From contig OZ038423.1 in the NCBI GenBank assembly GCA_964036155.1, positions 79,933,249 through 79,997,248 on the forward strand: DNA of 64,000 nt, read 5' to 3'. The notes beneath the pieces are model-generated. The model had not been told where the DNA came from. It searched no databases and was given only the letters and a program-made list of their open reading frames with translations. The translations under genes were made by a program, and so were the position numbers. Positions 47,780 to 58,644 of this stretch are shown in pieces. This stretch comes from Diploscapter coronatus. Taxonomy: Eukaryota; Nematoda; Chromadorea; Rhabditida; Rhabditidae. Numbering within the stretch: position 1 is the first letter of the stretch; the number at the start of each line of letters is the position of its first letter.

Positions 47780-49824
47780 TTATTTCTCGAATTGCTTGGC
47801 GGTTTTGTCGAGCAATTCAATCGTCAAGTCAGCATGCTTCTTTTCGTAGACGAGACTAGGACGGAAGCGAAGGGACTGAGCGCCACAGCGTTCGACGTGA
47901 AGACCGTTCAGATGACACTACAATTGAATTGAATTAATGTTTTTCGTGAAAAAATCCTACAGCTTTAGTGAATTTTCCCTGCATTTCGGTATTTGGCAAG
48001 TCTATAGCTGCGAAGGTGTTCATTCCCCTGGGGGTTGATAGCAGATTTGGATGATGTGCCTAAAATTGCGATTTAACTCATCGTACGGTCATAAGAGCTT
48101 CAAATACCGCTAATTTGGACAGCTCAGATTGGAAGTGTTTCCCGACTTCGCGGTTCTTCTCCAGGAGGTGATCGCGCTTGATGATTTCGACGACTTTCGT
48201 GAGTAGAAGAAGCTTCGCAGGGTCTCCTACCCATGTGTTAAATATCCTCATGCCCTGAGGGGTTGACATTTTCATATGATATCAGAAGCTGAGACAAAAA
48301 TTTAATTTTCAAAATCGAAATTGACTTTCAAAAATTTTTGAAATCGAAATTTCGCCTCAGTCCTGGATGACATAATTATCTTACTTCAGTCATTCTGAGG
48401 TGATCGGCATAGTAGTATCCTCCTGTCAGCATGCGCTTCGAGAAGGTCACGATGTCGGGAGGTGTGGACAGATTCCAGTGAGTGTGGCACCAGAAGTCGC
48501 CAGTAGCGCCTCCACCAGTCTGGACTTCGTCGACGAGGAAGACGATGCCGTTTTTCTGCGTGATGTCTCGAAGGCCTTGAGCGAACTGGGGACTGCAATA
48601 CTTGTCACCACCTTCGGACTGAATAGGTTCGGCGATGACGACGGCGACATCATGACCCTGAAGAAAGGGAAGAAATTAGCTTTTCTTTGCAGATCCGAAC
48701 TTACTTTCTCCTTCTGTTCCTTTATTTTCAGTTCGACGTCTTCCAGACATTCCTTGTCCTGTGCGTCATTGTATGCCTTGTTTTCGGCGAGGGGATACTT
48801 GTACCGAGGGTACTTGGCGATTGGCCATTGGAAGGCGGGAATGTCGACCTGCGATGTGTTGATACGGCGTTTTCTCCGAATAAATGGGGAAAATGGATAT
48901 TTTTACCTTCTGATAGGTCTTGCATCTCGTCACCGACAATGTGGCCATCGTCCTGCCGTGATACCCCCCTTGGAAACCCAGCACGGTCAGATTGGGAGTG
49001 CCGGGCAATTTCTGCTCCATGCAGGAAGTGAGGTATTCGTCATCCGGCGCTTTGCCGCCTCTCTTCTGCGTTTGGTACCTAAAATGTGCTCGAATTATCG
49101 ATGATATGAACGAAACAATTACCAAATGAAGGCCTGCTTTATGGCATGCTCATTGGCTGAGGCTCCACATAGCATAGTCTGACAGTTCTTGAGTCCTTTC
49201 GGAGCAATCGAGACAAGAGCCTTCTCAATCGCATCGGGGAAATCGGATCTGGGAAAAGCTCCGAGGGCAGCTCGAGACACGGTTGATGTCTAAAATAGCC
49301 GATCAAAATTGATTCAGCGAGGGTGTAAAGGATTACGATCATGGGATCGCTTCTGGCAAATTCGACGAGTTCGGGGTGATTGTAACCCAGGGGCAAAGTA
49401 GAGATCTGCTGATAGACGTCCAGGAAGGCGTTGCCTCAAAATATCCACTTTTATCATCGTTGAGTTTCAACTCCAAACTATTCGAAATTTCTTATCACTT
49501 TGTGAAAAATCAATGCTTGCAGATAAAAACAAAGACACTTTTTAAAAGTGCACATACCGTCAATGTCGACCATGTAGTTTCCGAACGACTTCTCAAAGTC
49601 CACGAACATGTTCATGGAAATCGTTTGGAAGTGGTTGTCCATTCGCTTCCGAAGAGCCTGCTCGTTTGGTCCTGGCAAAGGAGTCTTGACAGATGGCCCA
49701 GCGGGCTCATGATTGGCAATCGAAGAACTCAGACGAACTGAAAGCAGCTTTATTTCCCTTCGACCGCCACCTATTCCACTATGATCATACCTTGTCTTAG
49801 TGTCGCTAACCTACGGGTGAGCAT
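47780..49824 (-). CDS. gta-1: 4-aminobutyrate aminotransferase, mitochondrial
   Basis: Ten exons, 5' to 3': 49824-49791, 49737-49558, 49434-49337, 49289-49123, 49078-48907, 48848-48705, 48657-48385, 48254-48108, 48059-47961, 47917-47780, giving 483 aa. It transfers the amino group of GABA to 2-oxoglutarate using pyridoxal phosphate, feeding GABA carbon into the TCA cycle. The N-terminus MLTRRLATLRQVRLSSS is a basic, hydroxylated mitochondrial targeting sequence. Family marks: FxGGYHGRT, IAEPIQSEGGD, FLVDEVQTGGGATG, and FSKRM with the PLP lysine near residue 339, then RIFNTWVGDP and a C-terminal LRFRPSLVY. All ten exons keep frame. A recent copy of the last exon lies at 26713-26934. The symbol follows the C. 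elegans orthologue by similarity. Confidence 0.93.
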
Positions 49825-50627
49825 CTTTTAGAAGTAAAAAAGTGGAGCTGAAAATGAATTTTAAATCTATCGGAAAAGTAATTAAAGCGTGGTTTGGTTC
49901 GATTGAACTGCCTAGAATGACAAGGTGATGAATTCAAAAGAGGAAGGAGGAAGGGAGCGGGTGGATGTCTCAAAGCTACGAAGTCGTTAAATCGGTGTGC
50001 TGATAACTCGGAATAGTGATATTATGATAAGGCCTGCAGAGACGACCCGCTTTCTCGATTAATGGCTCATTAAATATCTCTTTGGCAAAATGAATGCTCA
50101 AAAGGTCATTTATGCATTTGTAATTATGTTTGAAGAATATTAGAGTGAATGAATGAATGACTGAGTGAATAATTAAAAACAAACTAAATAAAATCACGTA
50201 AACATTCGTCTGTCATCCAAAAAAATTTCATTGCACGAAGACCAAACTTGGAAATTTTACTATCAACAAAAATGCATTCCCATTTGATGATTTTGGCTAT
50301 TCTTTTCTGCAATGTACACTATAAAAGTGATCTCTGTGTTAAACTCCATAATTATTCACTATCAACAAGTCGTTAACTTTAATGAACCATAACATAAAAT
50401 TATTTATCTCCAAGTCTACAACGTGTGTGTGTGTGTGTGTGAGAACAAATTTGCATCATCACGCAAAGAATGAGCATGCACTAATATTAAGACAATTTCT
50501 AAATGAAACTATTTATTCAATCGATGATATATAAAATCGATAGAAAAGAAGAATGAGGTAATTACGTGTTGGGGTGCTGATGCAACTCGCAAGCGCGTTT
50601 CTGCAGCTCTCCACAAAGTCGCGAAGC
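49825..50627. other. Intergenic region upstream of GABA transaminase
   Basis: Presumed 5' region of the transaminase and 3' flank of the collagen. It holds a (GT)n run at about 50423-50440 and no exon. Confidence 0.55.
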
Positions 50628-53148
50628 TTAGAGCTTGCGGTGTCTTCTTCTGCGGGCTGGGCACTAAAAATATCAGTTGAAAAATAGTTACGACATGCTT
50701 AATCTGTATATTTGTTATTATATCGATCAAATGAAGTGACAGTTCGTGTGTTAAAGAGCGCCTTGCGAAAAATGCGCGTATATTGCACGTCACGACTATG
50801 TGCAAAGAGGGAGGCTAGAGCGCTGAAGAAAGGAGAGCCAGCGAGGGACAATGGAAAGAGTGGTACGCAATTTGCTCTGCCTCTCTCACCTTTTCTTCCT
50901 ATTTTCCAATACATAAACTTTCACTTCATTTGACCATCACAATAGATTATTTGATTTAAATAAATGATAATTTCTTTCGCAAATATGTAACAGAAATTAC
51001 CATCCAACTCAATAGTTCTTTTTAAGTCCGAAAACTGTTTGAATGAATTTATCGAACCTCGCAGTACTCGGCGTCGACACCATTGGCACCAGCGATACCG
51101 GGCTGGCCAACATTGCCGTCCATGCCGGGGAATCCTTCCTTGCCGTTGGCTCCTTTAAACCGATCAGATTAGGCCGTTTAATGGTCATTTAATCCAGATA
51201 CAATCAACACTTCCTCGCACACAAATACACAATAAGAATATCTCAATCTCACACAAAATTACATCTACTTTCATGTAATTCCCGGTCCATAATAGATTAC
51301 CTGGTGGTCCCTGAAATTTGCGAAATTAATTTTTAAATACCGAAAGTCGATTCCAACCTGAGCTCCGGCCGAACCATTTTCTCCGGGATTTCCGTTCTGT
51401 CCTGGCAAACCACGAGGTCCGAGCATTCCTGGTCTGAAAGAGCGCGTTATAATTTGAACATCACAATACTTGAAGTTACCTTCCGGGCATTCCTGGGGCA
51501 CCACGTCCGGTAACGCAGTCCATTCCCTTGTTTCCTGGAGTTCCATTCTAAATTAAATCATAGATTTTCGAAGTCGAATATTGAGATAAAATTGAACTTT
51601 CTTTTAAGATATTATTAAATGCTGAAAAGTTGAAAATAAAGACAATTATGGTACCTGTCCAGGCAAGCCTGGCTGGCCCTGCTCTCCGGGTTCGCCGATG
51701 TGGCCTGGGGTTCCATCGAGTCCTAAATTGAATTACTGAACCAGGAACTTATGAATGCTGGAAACCTGGTCTTCCTGGTTTTCCTTTCGGGCCTGGCTCG
51801 CCTAAACCGAATTTCAACGTAAATTGATGGTTAATTTAAAGTAATTGAAGATATGGTATTACTATTGTTCTAGATTTAAGTTCAAAAATATGTTCAACTT
51901 GCCGGGGTGTCCTGGCAGTCCCTCGTTTCCTGGCACACCTGGTGGCTGAAAATGCGAATTATTTATTGCTTTTATGGTGGTTTAAAGCTTCTTACCCCTG
52001 GTGGACACTGAAGAAGAAGACATGCGTTATTTGTAAGAAACAAATTTGGCGTGAAACAAAAGTCTGTCCTTCTCAGGACGGAATTTTGTTTCAGCTCGTT
52101 GTTGATGAATTCGTTTCTCACAAATAACTTGCCTTGATGCATCCCTTCGGGAAGTCGAAGTTGACTGGGAGTGGGAGGCCGGCCGGTCCTGGTGGTCCAC
52201 TGAAATGAAAGCAGTTATTGCAGGCCATTTTAGAGACTTTCTTACGTCTTTCCATCTGTGCCTGATGGTCCTGCCTCTCCTAAAACGGAAATTCGTGAAA
52301 TTTTAAGCACGAATTTAAGGCTAGTTTTAAAACTAATGGATGAAGATACTCAACTGGTGGTCCGGGTGCTGAAATTTTTGAATTATTGAAATATTTGAAG
52401 CCTAATAATCTTACGTCCAGGTGCGCCTTCGGGGCAGTTGTTGGCTGGCAGACCGCAGCCTGAAATCGGAATGATGAAGATCGGCTTGGCATTGATAGGC
52501 AGGGTTGCAAATTTGAGATCCAACATGATATAAGAGAGGCAGAAAACGACGAAATAGCATAGGGGACATAAAGTGAAAAAGAAGCGCGAAGGAGAGAAAG
52601 ACCCGATCGGGTGCTATTCGGGTCTAAATTTGCAACCCTGTTGGTAGGAATAAATTAAGTTTGGAAGCAAAGACGACCAAAGATGTTGCATGTTTATGAT
52701 TTAGTGATTTTTATCTGTGAAGTATCCTTAAATTAAAAGAAAAATGTGAAAGATTCCGTTTAGGAGACTTATGCTATTTTCTGATTTTAGGATTTAGAAA
52801 AAATTAATTGGACTAGTTTAAAAAGGGAAAAGAAATATTTCGGAACATCAACTTGATCTACTCACTGCATTGTCCGGAAGATCTCTTGTTTCTGCCGAAG
52901 ATTCCTCTGATGTATTCGTCAGCGGACTCGGATCCTCTGCGCATGACCATCATGTTCTGCCAAGAATCGTCGGAAACATCACGAAAATCCCCGAGCTCGG
53001 ACATGACGTCATCGTACATCTCGTTGATGTCGCTGGTGATGACGATTCCAGCCCAGAGGCAAGCCAGGATGGCTGTGATGCCACACATGGCGCCGAAGCC
53101 GACCGCCAACTTCAGCATCTGAAGGAATATGTTCTTTAAAATGCTCAA
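50628..53148 (-). CDS. Cuticle collagen
   Basis: Thirteen exons, 5' to 3': 53148-52866, 52459-52415, 52368-52354, 52279-52246, 52199-52133, 51945-51903, 51801-51766, 51722-51655, 51547-51480, 51433-51358, 51310-51301, 51152-51058, 50663-50628, giving 291 aa. Architecture is that of nematode cuticular collagens: a hydrophobic N-terminus (KLAVGFGAMCGITAILACLWAGIVI), a subtilisin-type site RNKR, Cys clusters, Gly-X-Y blocks, and an EYCECPARRRRH tail. It should be secreted and cross-linked into the cuticle. The true start may be the Met at 53118, just after CTTCAG. Two donors are GC (at 52132 and 51902 on the plus strand). Exon 11 is a 10-nt microexon (GGACCACCAG). Exon 3 is 15 nt and keeps frame only if its donor reads TTGAGT; a canonical donor would be one base earlier and break the Gly-X-Y register. 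Confidence 0.9.
52500..52640. repeat. Inverted-repeat element in collagen intron 1
   Basis: CAGGGTTGCAAATTT at 52500-52514 and its perfect reverse complement at 52626-52640. About 140 bp, no frame. Confidence 0.8.
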
Positions 53149-53984
53149 ATGATAATTTGGAAAGTTGTAGCATCGTAGAATATCAATTTCCCGCTTATTG
53201 AGTTATTTTAATAAGTTATTGAGATTATAGAATTATCATGTAACTGCCAGATAAATTTTCTGGAAAGGAATGGTAAAAGTTGGAAAATTTCGAAGAAGAA
53301 TTTGCCAAAGGCGCGGTATTTTATATTCTACGACGTTACAGTACTTTCCAGATTACGAAAAATCAAAGAAAATAATATTAAAAAAGAAACACAACATCGC
53401 AGCTTCGTCTTCGCATTCTTGACTTCGTCACGAATCTGTCCTTTTATAGAGACGACAGGCATTTGCCGCCGATCTCATGATGAAGCGTTAATTTTTTATC
53501 CAATTTCTCCGATTTTTTCAGTTTTTGTCGACGAACGCCTTTTGGGGGGCTAAAGCCTTTTTACCGATGCCTGGGGGACAGGACAGGTTTTGAAAGCAGA
53601 AAGGAGGAGGAGGCCTGGGGGTGGAAGAAAGAGAGATAAAAGGCAAAAAACATATCTGAAGGTGAAAAATAAAACATAGAAAAGCGTCATAAGAATTACG
53701 TCGACTTACTCGAAAAAATTGATGAAAACCGTCAAAAAAAAAGGTGAGCGACGAATGATGAAAACACGCGTTTGCTCCTCATTTCCCAGCTTTCGCGCAT
53801 TTTCTAAACATTTCACTTAGTTTCTCTTCGAATTTTGCGTTTTCTTCGCAAACAAACATTTTCACTTCCTGTAGAATTCATCAGCAAAAGACTTTAAAAT
53901 TGCAAAAAAGTTCTAATTTTGGTTGTTTTTCCGATGAACTCTGCAGAAGGCTTAAACTTATTAATTTTTTATTTTCAGAAAAAA
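53149..53984. other. Divergent intergenic region, collagen and Ser-rich gene
   Basis: Presumed shared 5' regions. No exon or clear repeat. ATTTTCAG at 53971-53978 is a likely trans-splice acceptor for the next gene. Confidence 0.5.
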
Positions 53985-55823
53985 ATGCAACCGTGCCCCG
54001 GCTTTGACAATTGGGACGAGGAACCCGAAGCGGCAGCGGTGAGGCAGAGATTGCGCGAGACGAGAATTCGGAGCCTGGCATCTAACGAACAGGCCGCCGC
54101 GAATCGCAGCAGGGAGGAAAGGTGGGGGAAGTAAAAATATTATTTTTTTTAAATAATAAAAACTTTCTGTAACAATTTATGAAACTTGTCACCCCAAGCT
54201 TATGCATGTTGGACAAAATTGAGTCAAAAATATGCTTATTTGCATCATTTCTTTCAAAATTTTTAGAGAAAAATATTTATTTTAAAGATTAGTTGTTCAA
54301 TTTGGTTGATTTTTTTTTAAATTCTAGAAGACCGATTCACCCCGTGGCGCCACCGAAATCTGTCGAATCACTCGACTTCCTGTGCAGTTCGAGTTCGATT
54401 TCAAGTGACAACGACGACAGCCTCAATGATAACCTCACCTCTAGCAGTGGTTCGTTATTATTTTTTTTTTAATATCAAACATTTAATATTTTAATGAGAT
54501 TTATTAAATTTTAAAAGGAAATTTTGCTTGTCAAGTTTTCAAGAAAATCTTGTACCTGAGTCATTAATGTTGATTTTCCAGAATGAAAATAAAAGAGATT
54601 CTTTCAAAAAAATTTTTAAAAATATTTTGAAGAATTCTATCTTTCTTTTTTGAAATGAGGGAAAAACGACATTCTAGAAATTTTTATCTGGGATTTTTTT
54701 TCGAATAAAAATCAAATTAGATTTGAAGAATTCTTAAATTTTTAGAAATAAAAAGCCAATAAAATCAAATTTTTCAGATTCCTCTTTCTCCAGCTCTGCG
54801 TCCTCTTCTCTGGCGTCGTCGCCGTCGTTTTCTTCGCCCGAATCGGATATGATCCTCGAGTCCTGGGAATCGTCTTCGATTGAAAGCAGCTCGCGTTGGT
54901 CCAACTACTCGTCGCTCTCTGAGTTCGAAGACCCGGACGTCGATCCGATGGCCGGTCCCGCAGTTCTCAATGCGCTTCGGTAGGAAAATGTCTCGATCGT
55001 CGATATTCGCCCAATTTTGTCAGATATAGGGGCGAATTTGAGTTAAATTGTTCGTGGTTTTACCCACTACCACCACCGTTTCTTAGCCCCCTTGGTTTGG
55101 GTTGAGGCGGGGACGAAAAATTGAAATTTGGAACTCGGCTCTATGCTCTAGACTAGACAGTGATACACAACCACTGCGTTGACTTCGTCACCTCTTGACC
55201 GATATAATAAGATCTATGTAAATAAAGGAGGCCTTTGAGTCTGGTCCCAAATGCTTCTTTGATCCGTATGTTTTTGCACAATTAACTTTAATTTCGAAAC
55301 TTTAATTTGACAATGCAATCTAGTAAAAATTCATTTTGAAGTTATTTTCTTGGAAAAATGATGAAGATATACTACTTGGTGAATTTATGAGTATCGCAAA
55401 ATTTGCATTTTTGTTTTTTTTTCTTGCAGCTCTGGCTTCGAACCTCGTCCCCCTCCTTCTAGTGAGTGCATTGAGAGAGTTCGGGGTGAGTTTTTTGTTC
55501 AAATTGAATAATTTTTACGAAAAGGCTCAAATTGCGGAAGAATTTCGAAACCTGAAAAAACCAGAGAAATGAATTCATGGATAAATTGCGAAAAAAGAAG
55601 AAAAAAAAATCAATTTTCAGAGCAAATCAAGACCTCACTGTTTCTGACGGCGATCAGCTACCTGCGCCCGATGCGCATAATGTCAGAGGAGGAATTCGCA
55701 AAACTATCCTTTCCCTGTGAGGTCGTCGACCATGAGAAGGAGAGCAAGCAAGCCCAGGAGAATCAAAATCCGAAGCAGCAGCCCGAACAGGACAAGAACG
55801 AGGAGCATAAACACAGCGAGTGA
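53985..55823 (+). CDS. Ser-rich acidic protein, unrecognised
   Basis: Five exons: 53985-54121, 54328-54449, 54778-54979, 55430-55485, 55621-55823, giving 239 aa in a clean frame. The N-terminus is acidic then Arg-rich (NWDEEPEAAAVRQRLRETRI), the centre is a long Ser tract (SSSSISSDNDD, then SSFSSSASSSLASSPSFSS), and the C-terminus is Glu/Gln/Lys-rich (EKESKQAQENQNPKQQPEQ). No signal peptide or membrane segment. Exonic GC is much higher than in the introns, which argues for real coding. Probably disordered and a phosphorylation target. Intron 3 carries a truncated SINE. Family not recognised. Confidence 0.7.
55045..55192 (-). repeat. Truncated tRNA-like SINE, copy 3
   Basis: The minus strand reads the SINE head (GCAGTGGTTGTGTATCACTG) and the core CCGCCTCAACCCAAACCAAG shared with copies 1 and 2, but stops before the tail. 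Sits in intron 3 of the Ser-rich gene. Confidence 0.6.
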
Positions 55824-56225
55824 TCGAATGAACCGGTGGATTCATCGATTGGGCGGTTTGGAAAACACACAACTCTTACCTTTTCCAAACCTATTCGATT
55901 TTCCATATTTTATGGATTTTGTATTTTCCAAAAAATGGGTTGTAGGATTGGTAAATTTGGAAAAGTACAGAACTTTTTTAAACCTTCATTTTTCATGGCT
56001 TTATCTTCAAAAATGGTATCTTCCAAAATAGCCGATTGATTGAATCTTCTTTTCGCTCCCATTTGAGGCAAAGCCTAATCTTCAAAGTTAATGCAACATT
56101 ACTCCTCCCTTATCTTTATTTCTCAATTTCAAAATGTGTTGGTTTTGTTTGAAATAGTTGTGTTTAAAGAACTTTGTCAAGGTAATGAAACTGAATGAGC
56201 TGAAATCTCTCATTTTTATCGGCTA

Positions 56226-56325
56226 CTTGGAAATCTCAAGCCCTGAAGCCGTGCGAAATAGGGCGAGGGAAGGTAGGAAAAACAACTCTTTTCTCACACT
56301 ATTTCGCATGGCTTGAGGTTTCCAA
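56226..56325. repeat. Palindromic MITE-like element (CTTGGAAA ends), copy 2
   Basis: CTTGGAAATCTCAAGCC pairs with GGCTTGAGGTTTCCAAG. The interior GCGAAATAGGGCGAGGGAAG and TCACACTATTTCGC links it to the element at 11269 and to family A. It stands exactly at the upstream edge of the ShKT gene duplication. Confidence 0.75.
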
Positions 56326-56664
56326 GTTGTTTTTTAATCTATGAAATTTAGTTCAAAGTTTGAACAATCATAGTCTGGGAAAAATCTAAAAATACCATAA
56401 TACAAAATTTATGAATTTTAATGATTGAGAGGTCAAATCTAAATGTCATTATGGAAAATAGTTTTAGCAGGATGATTTTATCAAGCTCTTGAAATGTCAT
56501 GGTAAACCCACATGAGATAAATCCATTTGACCACGCAGCTCTGTCAACATCCTAATAGTCTTGTACAATAGATTTGCGAAACTAATTGAATCTGAATTAC
56601 CCGATTATGCGCATGGATAAGGTCAGAGTCAAGTTTTTATTTGGTCAGATTACCCATAGCCAGC

Positions 56665-56671
56665 TATAAAA
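56665..56671 (+). promoter_or_regulatory. TATA box of ShKT gene 1
   Basis: TATAAAA about 55 bases before the start codon, in the block CCCATAGCCAGCTATAAAA that recurs before the second copy. Confidence 0.75.
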
Positions 56672-56724
56672 AAGGCTCGAAAAAAGTAAACGGGGCATTT
56701 TCTGTCAAACCTTGAATCTACATC

Positions 56725-57249
56725 ATGCAATCCATGATAATTCTCGCCCTTTGCCTGATTGTCGCTGTCAGCGCTCAAAATTATGGCTGCCGAGTTTCTT
56801 CAGCAACGAGTGATTTATTTTTATTTTTTTCTTGAAAAGATCGATTTCAGAATGCTTGCCTATGGGCGGCGGCATGTATGTTTGTCCGAATGGTCAAGGA
56901 TGTGTCGAGGATAACACTGTCTGCTGCGACTATGACGAAATCTACAACAAGGATCAACGTGATTATTATTTTTGAGCATTTTATTATTTGAATATGAAAA
57001 TTTTAGCTGCTCCAGACTGTGATTGTGTCGATAAAATCAATCCAAAAACTGGCGTTAGCGGTGAATTTTGACATTAGATCTGCAACTTTCGAACCACGCA
57101 CGGTTCGAAAACGCTGCAACCTCTGTGATATAGAATGTTTTGCTAGACTGTAGATTACAGATTGCCCCTCAATGGCTTCTTACTGCACTTATGGCCCTTA
57201 CGTTGCACTGATGAAAGATCAATGCCCCAAGACCTGCCACTACTGTTGA
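56725..57249 (+). CDS. Secreted cysteine-rich protein with ShKT domain, copy 1
   Basis: Four exons: 56725-56809, 56851-56958, 57007-57060, 57161-57249, giving 111 aa. Signal peptide MQSMIILALCLIVAVSA, cleavage probably before QNYGC. Exon 2 encodes a small disulfide block (CLPMGG then VCPNGQGCV and VCCDY). Exons 3-4 encode a six-cysteine ShKT domain ending MKDQCPKTCHYC. ShKT modules occur in many nematode secreted proteins, often next to enzymes or alone; activity here is unknown. Exon 4 is nearly identical in nucleotides to that of copy 2. Intron 3 holds a small hairpin (about 57080-57120), the short form of the element in copy 2. Confidence 0.85.
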
Positions 57250-58000
57250 TTGAAACGTTTTTACCGGCTCTGTTGAATAAATCGTCTTGAAAATGATGAA
57301 ATTTCAATTATTGAAGTATGAGGCTATGCAGTGCGTCACAAAAGTATAGAAGCATGACTTTCATTAGTATTTTTGTCAATTTATTTGTTTTACTTATTTT
57401 ATTTCTGTGATTTTGCCTAATTGAGCTTATTATAGCATTTCAAGCAACTGTTGGAAAGAAGTTGTGCGGATTCTATAGCTTTGCATGAGTCTGGCATCAA
57501 TGTCTGCGCGATCGCGACTCGCGTCAGTCACTCGAGGTATCGTTAGTAACTCTTAATCCGCTCTATGATAGCATCCCCAAAAGGCTTTTCCAAGTTGTTT
57601 TTTAATCTATGAAATTTAGTTCAAAGTTTGAACAATCATAATTTGGAAAAAATCTAAAAATGCCATAATACAAAATTTATGAATTTTAATGATTGAGAGG
57701 TCAAATCTAAAATTTCACAACGACAAATAATGTTAACAGGATGATTTGTAAAGTTTTTGAAATGCCATGGTGGTAAATCCACATGAGATAAATCTAAATT
57801 CATGACCACGCAACTTTGTCAATATCCCACTAGTTTTGTGCAATAGATTTGCAAAACTAATTGAATTTCAATCACCCGATTATGCACATGGACAAGGATC
57901 AGAGTCAAGTTTTTATTTGATCAGATTACCCATAGCCAGCTATAAAAGGTTCGAGAAGAGTGTAAACGGGACATTTTCTGTCAAACCTTGAATCTACATC
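57250..58000. other. Spacer between ShKT copies
   Basis: From about 57594 this repeats the 5' flank of copy 1 almost base for base, marking the duplication boundary. No exon. Confidence 0.65.
57941..57947 (+). promoter_or_regulatory. TATA box of ShKT gene 2
   Basis: TATAAAA, 54 bases before the start codon, in the same duplicated block as that of copy 1. Confidence 0.75.
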
Positions 58001-58644
58001 ATGCAATCTATGATAATTCTCGCCCTTTGCCTGGTTGTCGCTGTCAGCGCTCAAAATTATGGCTGCTCAGTTCCACAAGGACGTGAGATTTGGATATTTT
58101 TCCCTTGAAAATATCGATTTCAGCATGCATGGCTCTGAACGGAATGAATATCTGCCCGAGTAACCAAGGATGTGTCGATAATAACTCTGTCTGCTGCAAT
58201 TATGGCGACATCATCAACAAGGATCAACGTGATTATCTACTTTTGAGCATTTTATTAGTCGAATACTCAAATTTCAGCTACTACCGCTCCTGCTCCTACT
58301 CCAGCCCCTAATTGTTTCGATAAGCTCAATCCAAATACTGGCGTTAGCGGTGAATTTTGACATCAGACGTTGCAGCGCTTTTGAACCACATAAGCGAGAT
58401 AGTGTATATTTTCGAGAGACGAAAAGAAGCCGCGCTCTTTTTCGTCTCTCGATAACGCACACACTAGCTCGTTTCATCATGCGGTTAACCGCGCGTGGTT
58501 CGAAAACGCTGCAACCTCTGTGATATAGAATGTTCTGCTAGACTGTAGATTACAGATTGCCCCTCAATGGCTTCTTACTGCACTTATGGCCCTTACGTTG
58601 CACTGATGAAAGATCAATGCCCCAAGACCTGCCATTACTGTTGA
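58001..58644 (+). CDS. Secreted cysteine-rich protein with ShKT domain, copy 2
   Basis: Four exons: 58001-58082, 58124-58228, 58278-58349, 58556-58644, giving 115 aa. Same signal peptide with one change (LVVAVSA). Exon 2 keeps the cysteines (CMALNG, ICPSNQGCV, VCCNY) but differs at many other residues. Exon 3 has an extra TTAPAPTPAPN linker. Exon 4 differs from copy 1 by a single silent base. Intron 3 contains a full-length inverted-repeat element (58369-58515). Arose by tandem duplication of a unit of about 1.2 kb that includes promoter and 3' flank. Confidence 0.85.
58369..58515. repeat. Inverted-repeat element in ShKT copy 2 intron 3
   Basis: GTTGCAGCGCTTTTGAACCAC at the left and GTGGTTCGAAAACGCTGCAA at the right, with an inner pair GAGAGACGAAAAGA and CTTTTTCGTCTCTC. 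The corresponding intron of copy 1 keeps only about 40 bp of the two tips as a hairpin. Confidence 0.85.

Larger units (their letters stand above)
55824..56724. other. Intergenic region upstream of the first ShKT gene
   Basis: Holds a palindromic element at 56226-56325 and, from about 56326, a 5' flank that is duplicated before the second ShKT gene. No exon. Confidence 0.6.

Noticed and set aside
48400..49104. 234-codon plus-strand frame, the longest in the window
   Set aside because: Antisense shadow of GABA-transaminase exons 4-7, which show full family motifs on the minus strand.
48766..49125. 119-codon minus-strand frame
   Set aside because: Runs through introns; only its middle (exon 5) is coding, as defined by splice sites.
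52853..53139. Two plus-strand frames of about 89 codons
   Set aside because: Antisense shadows of collagen exon 1.
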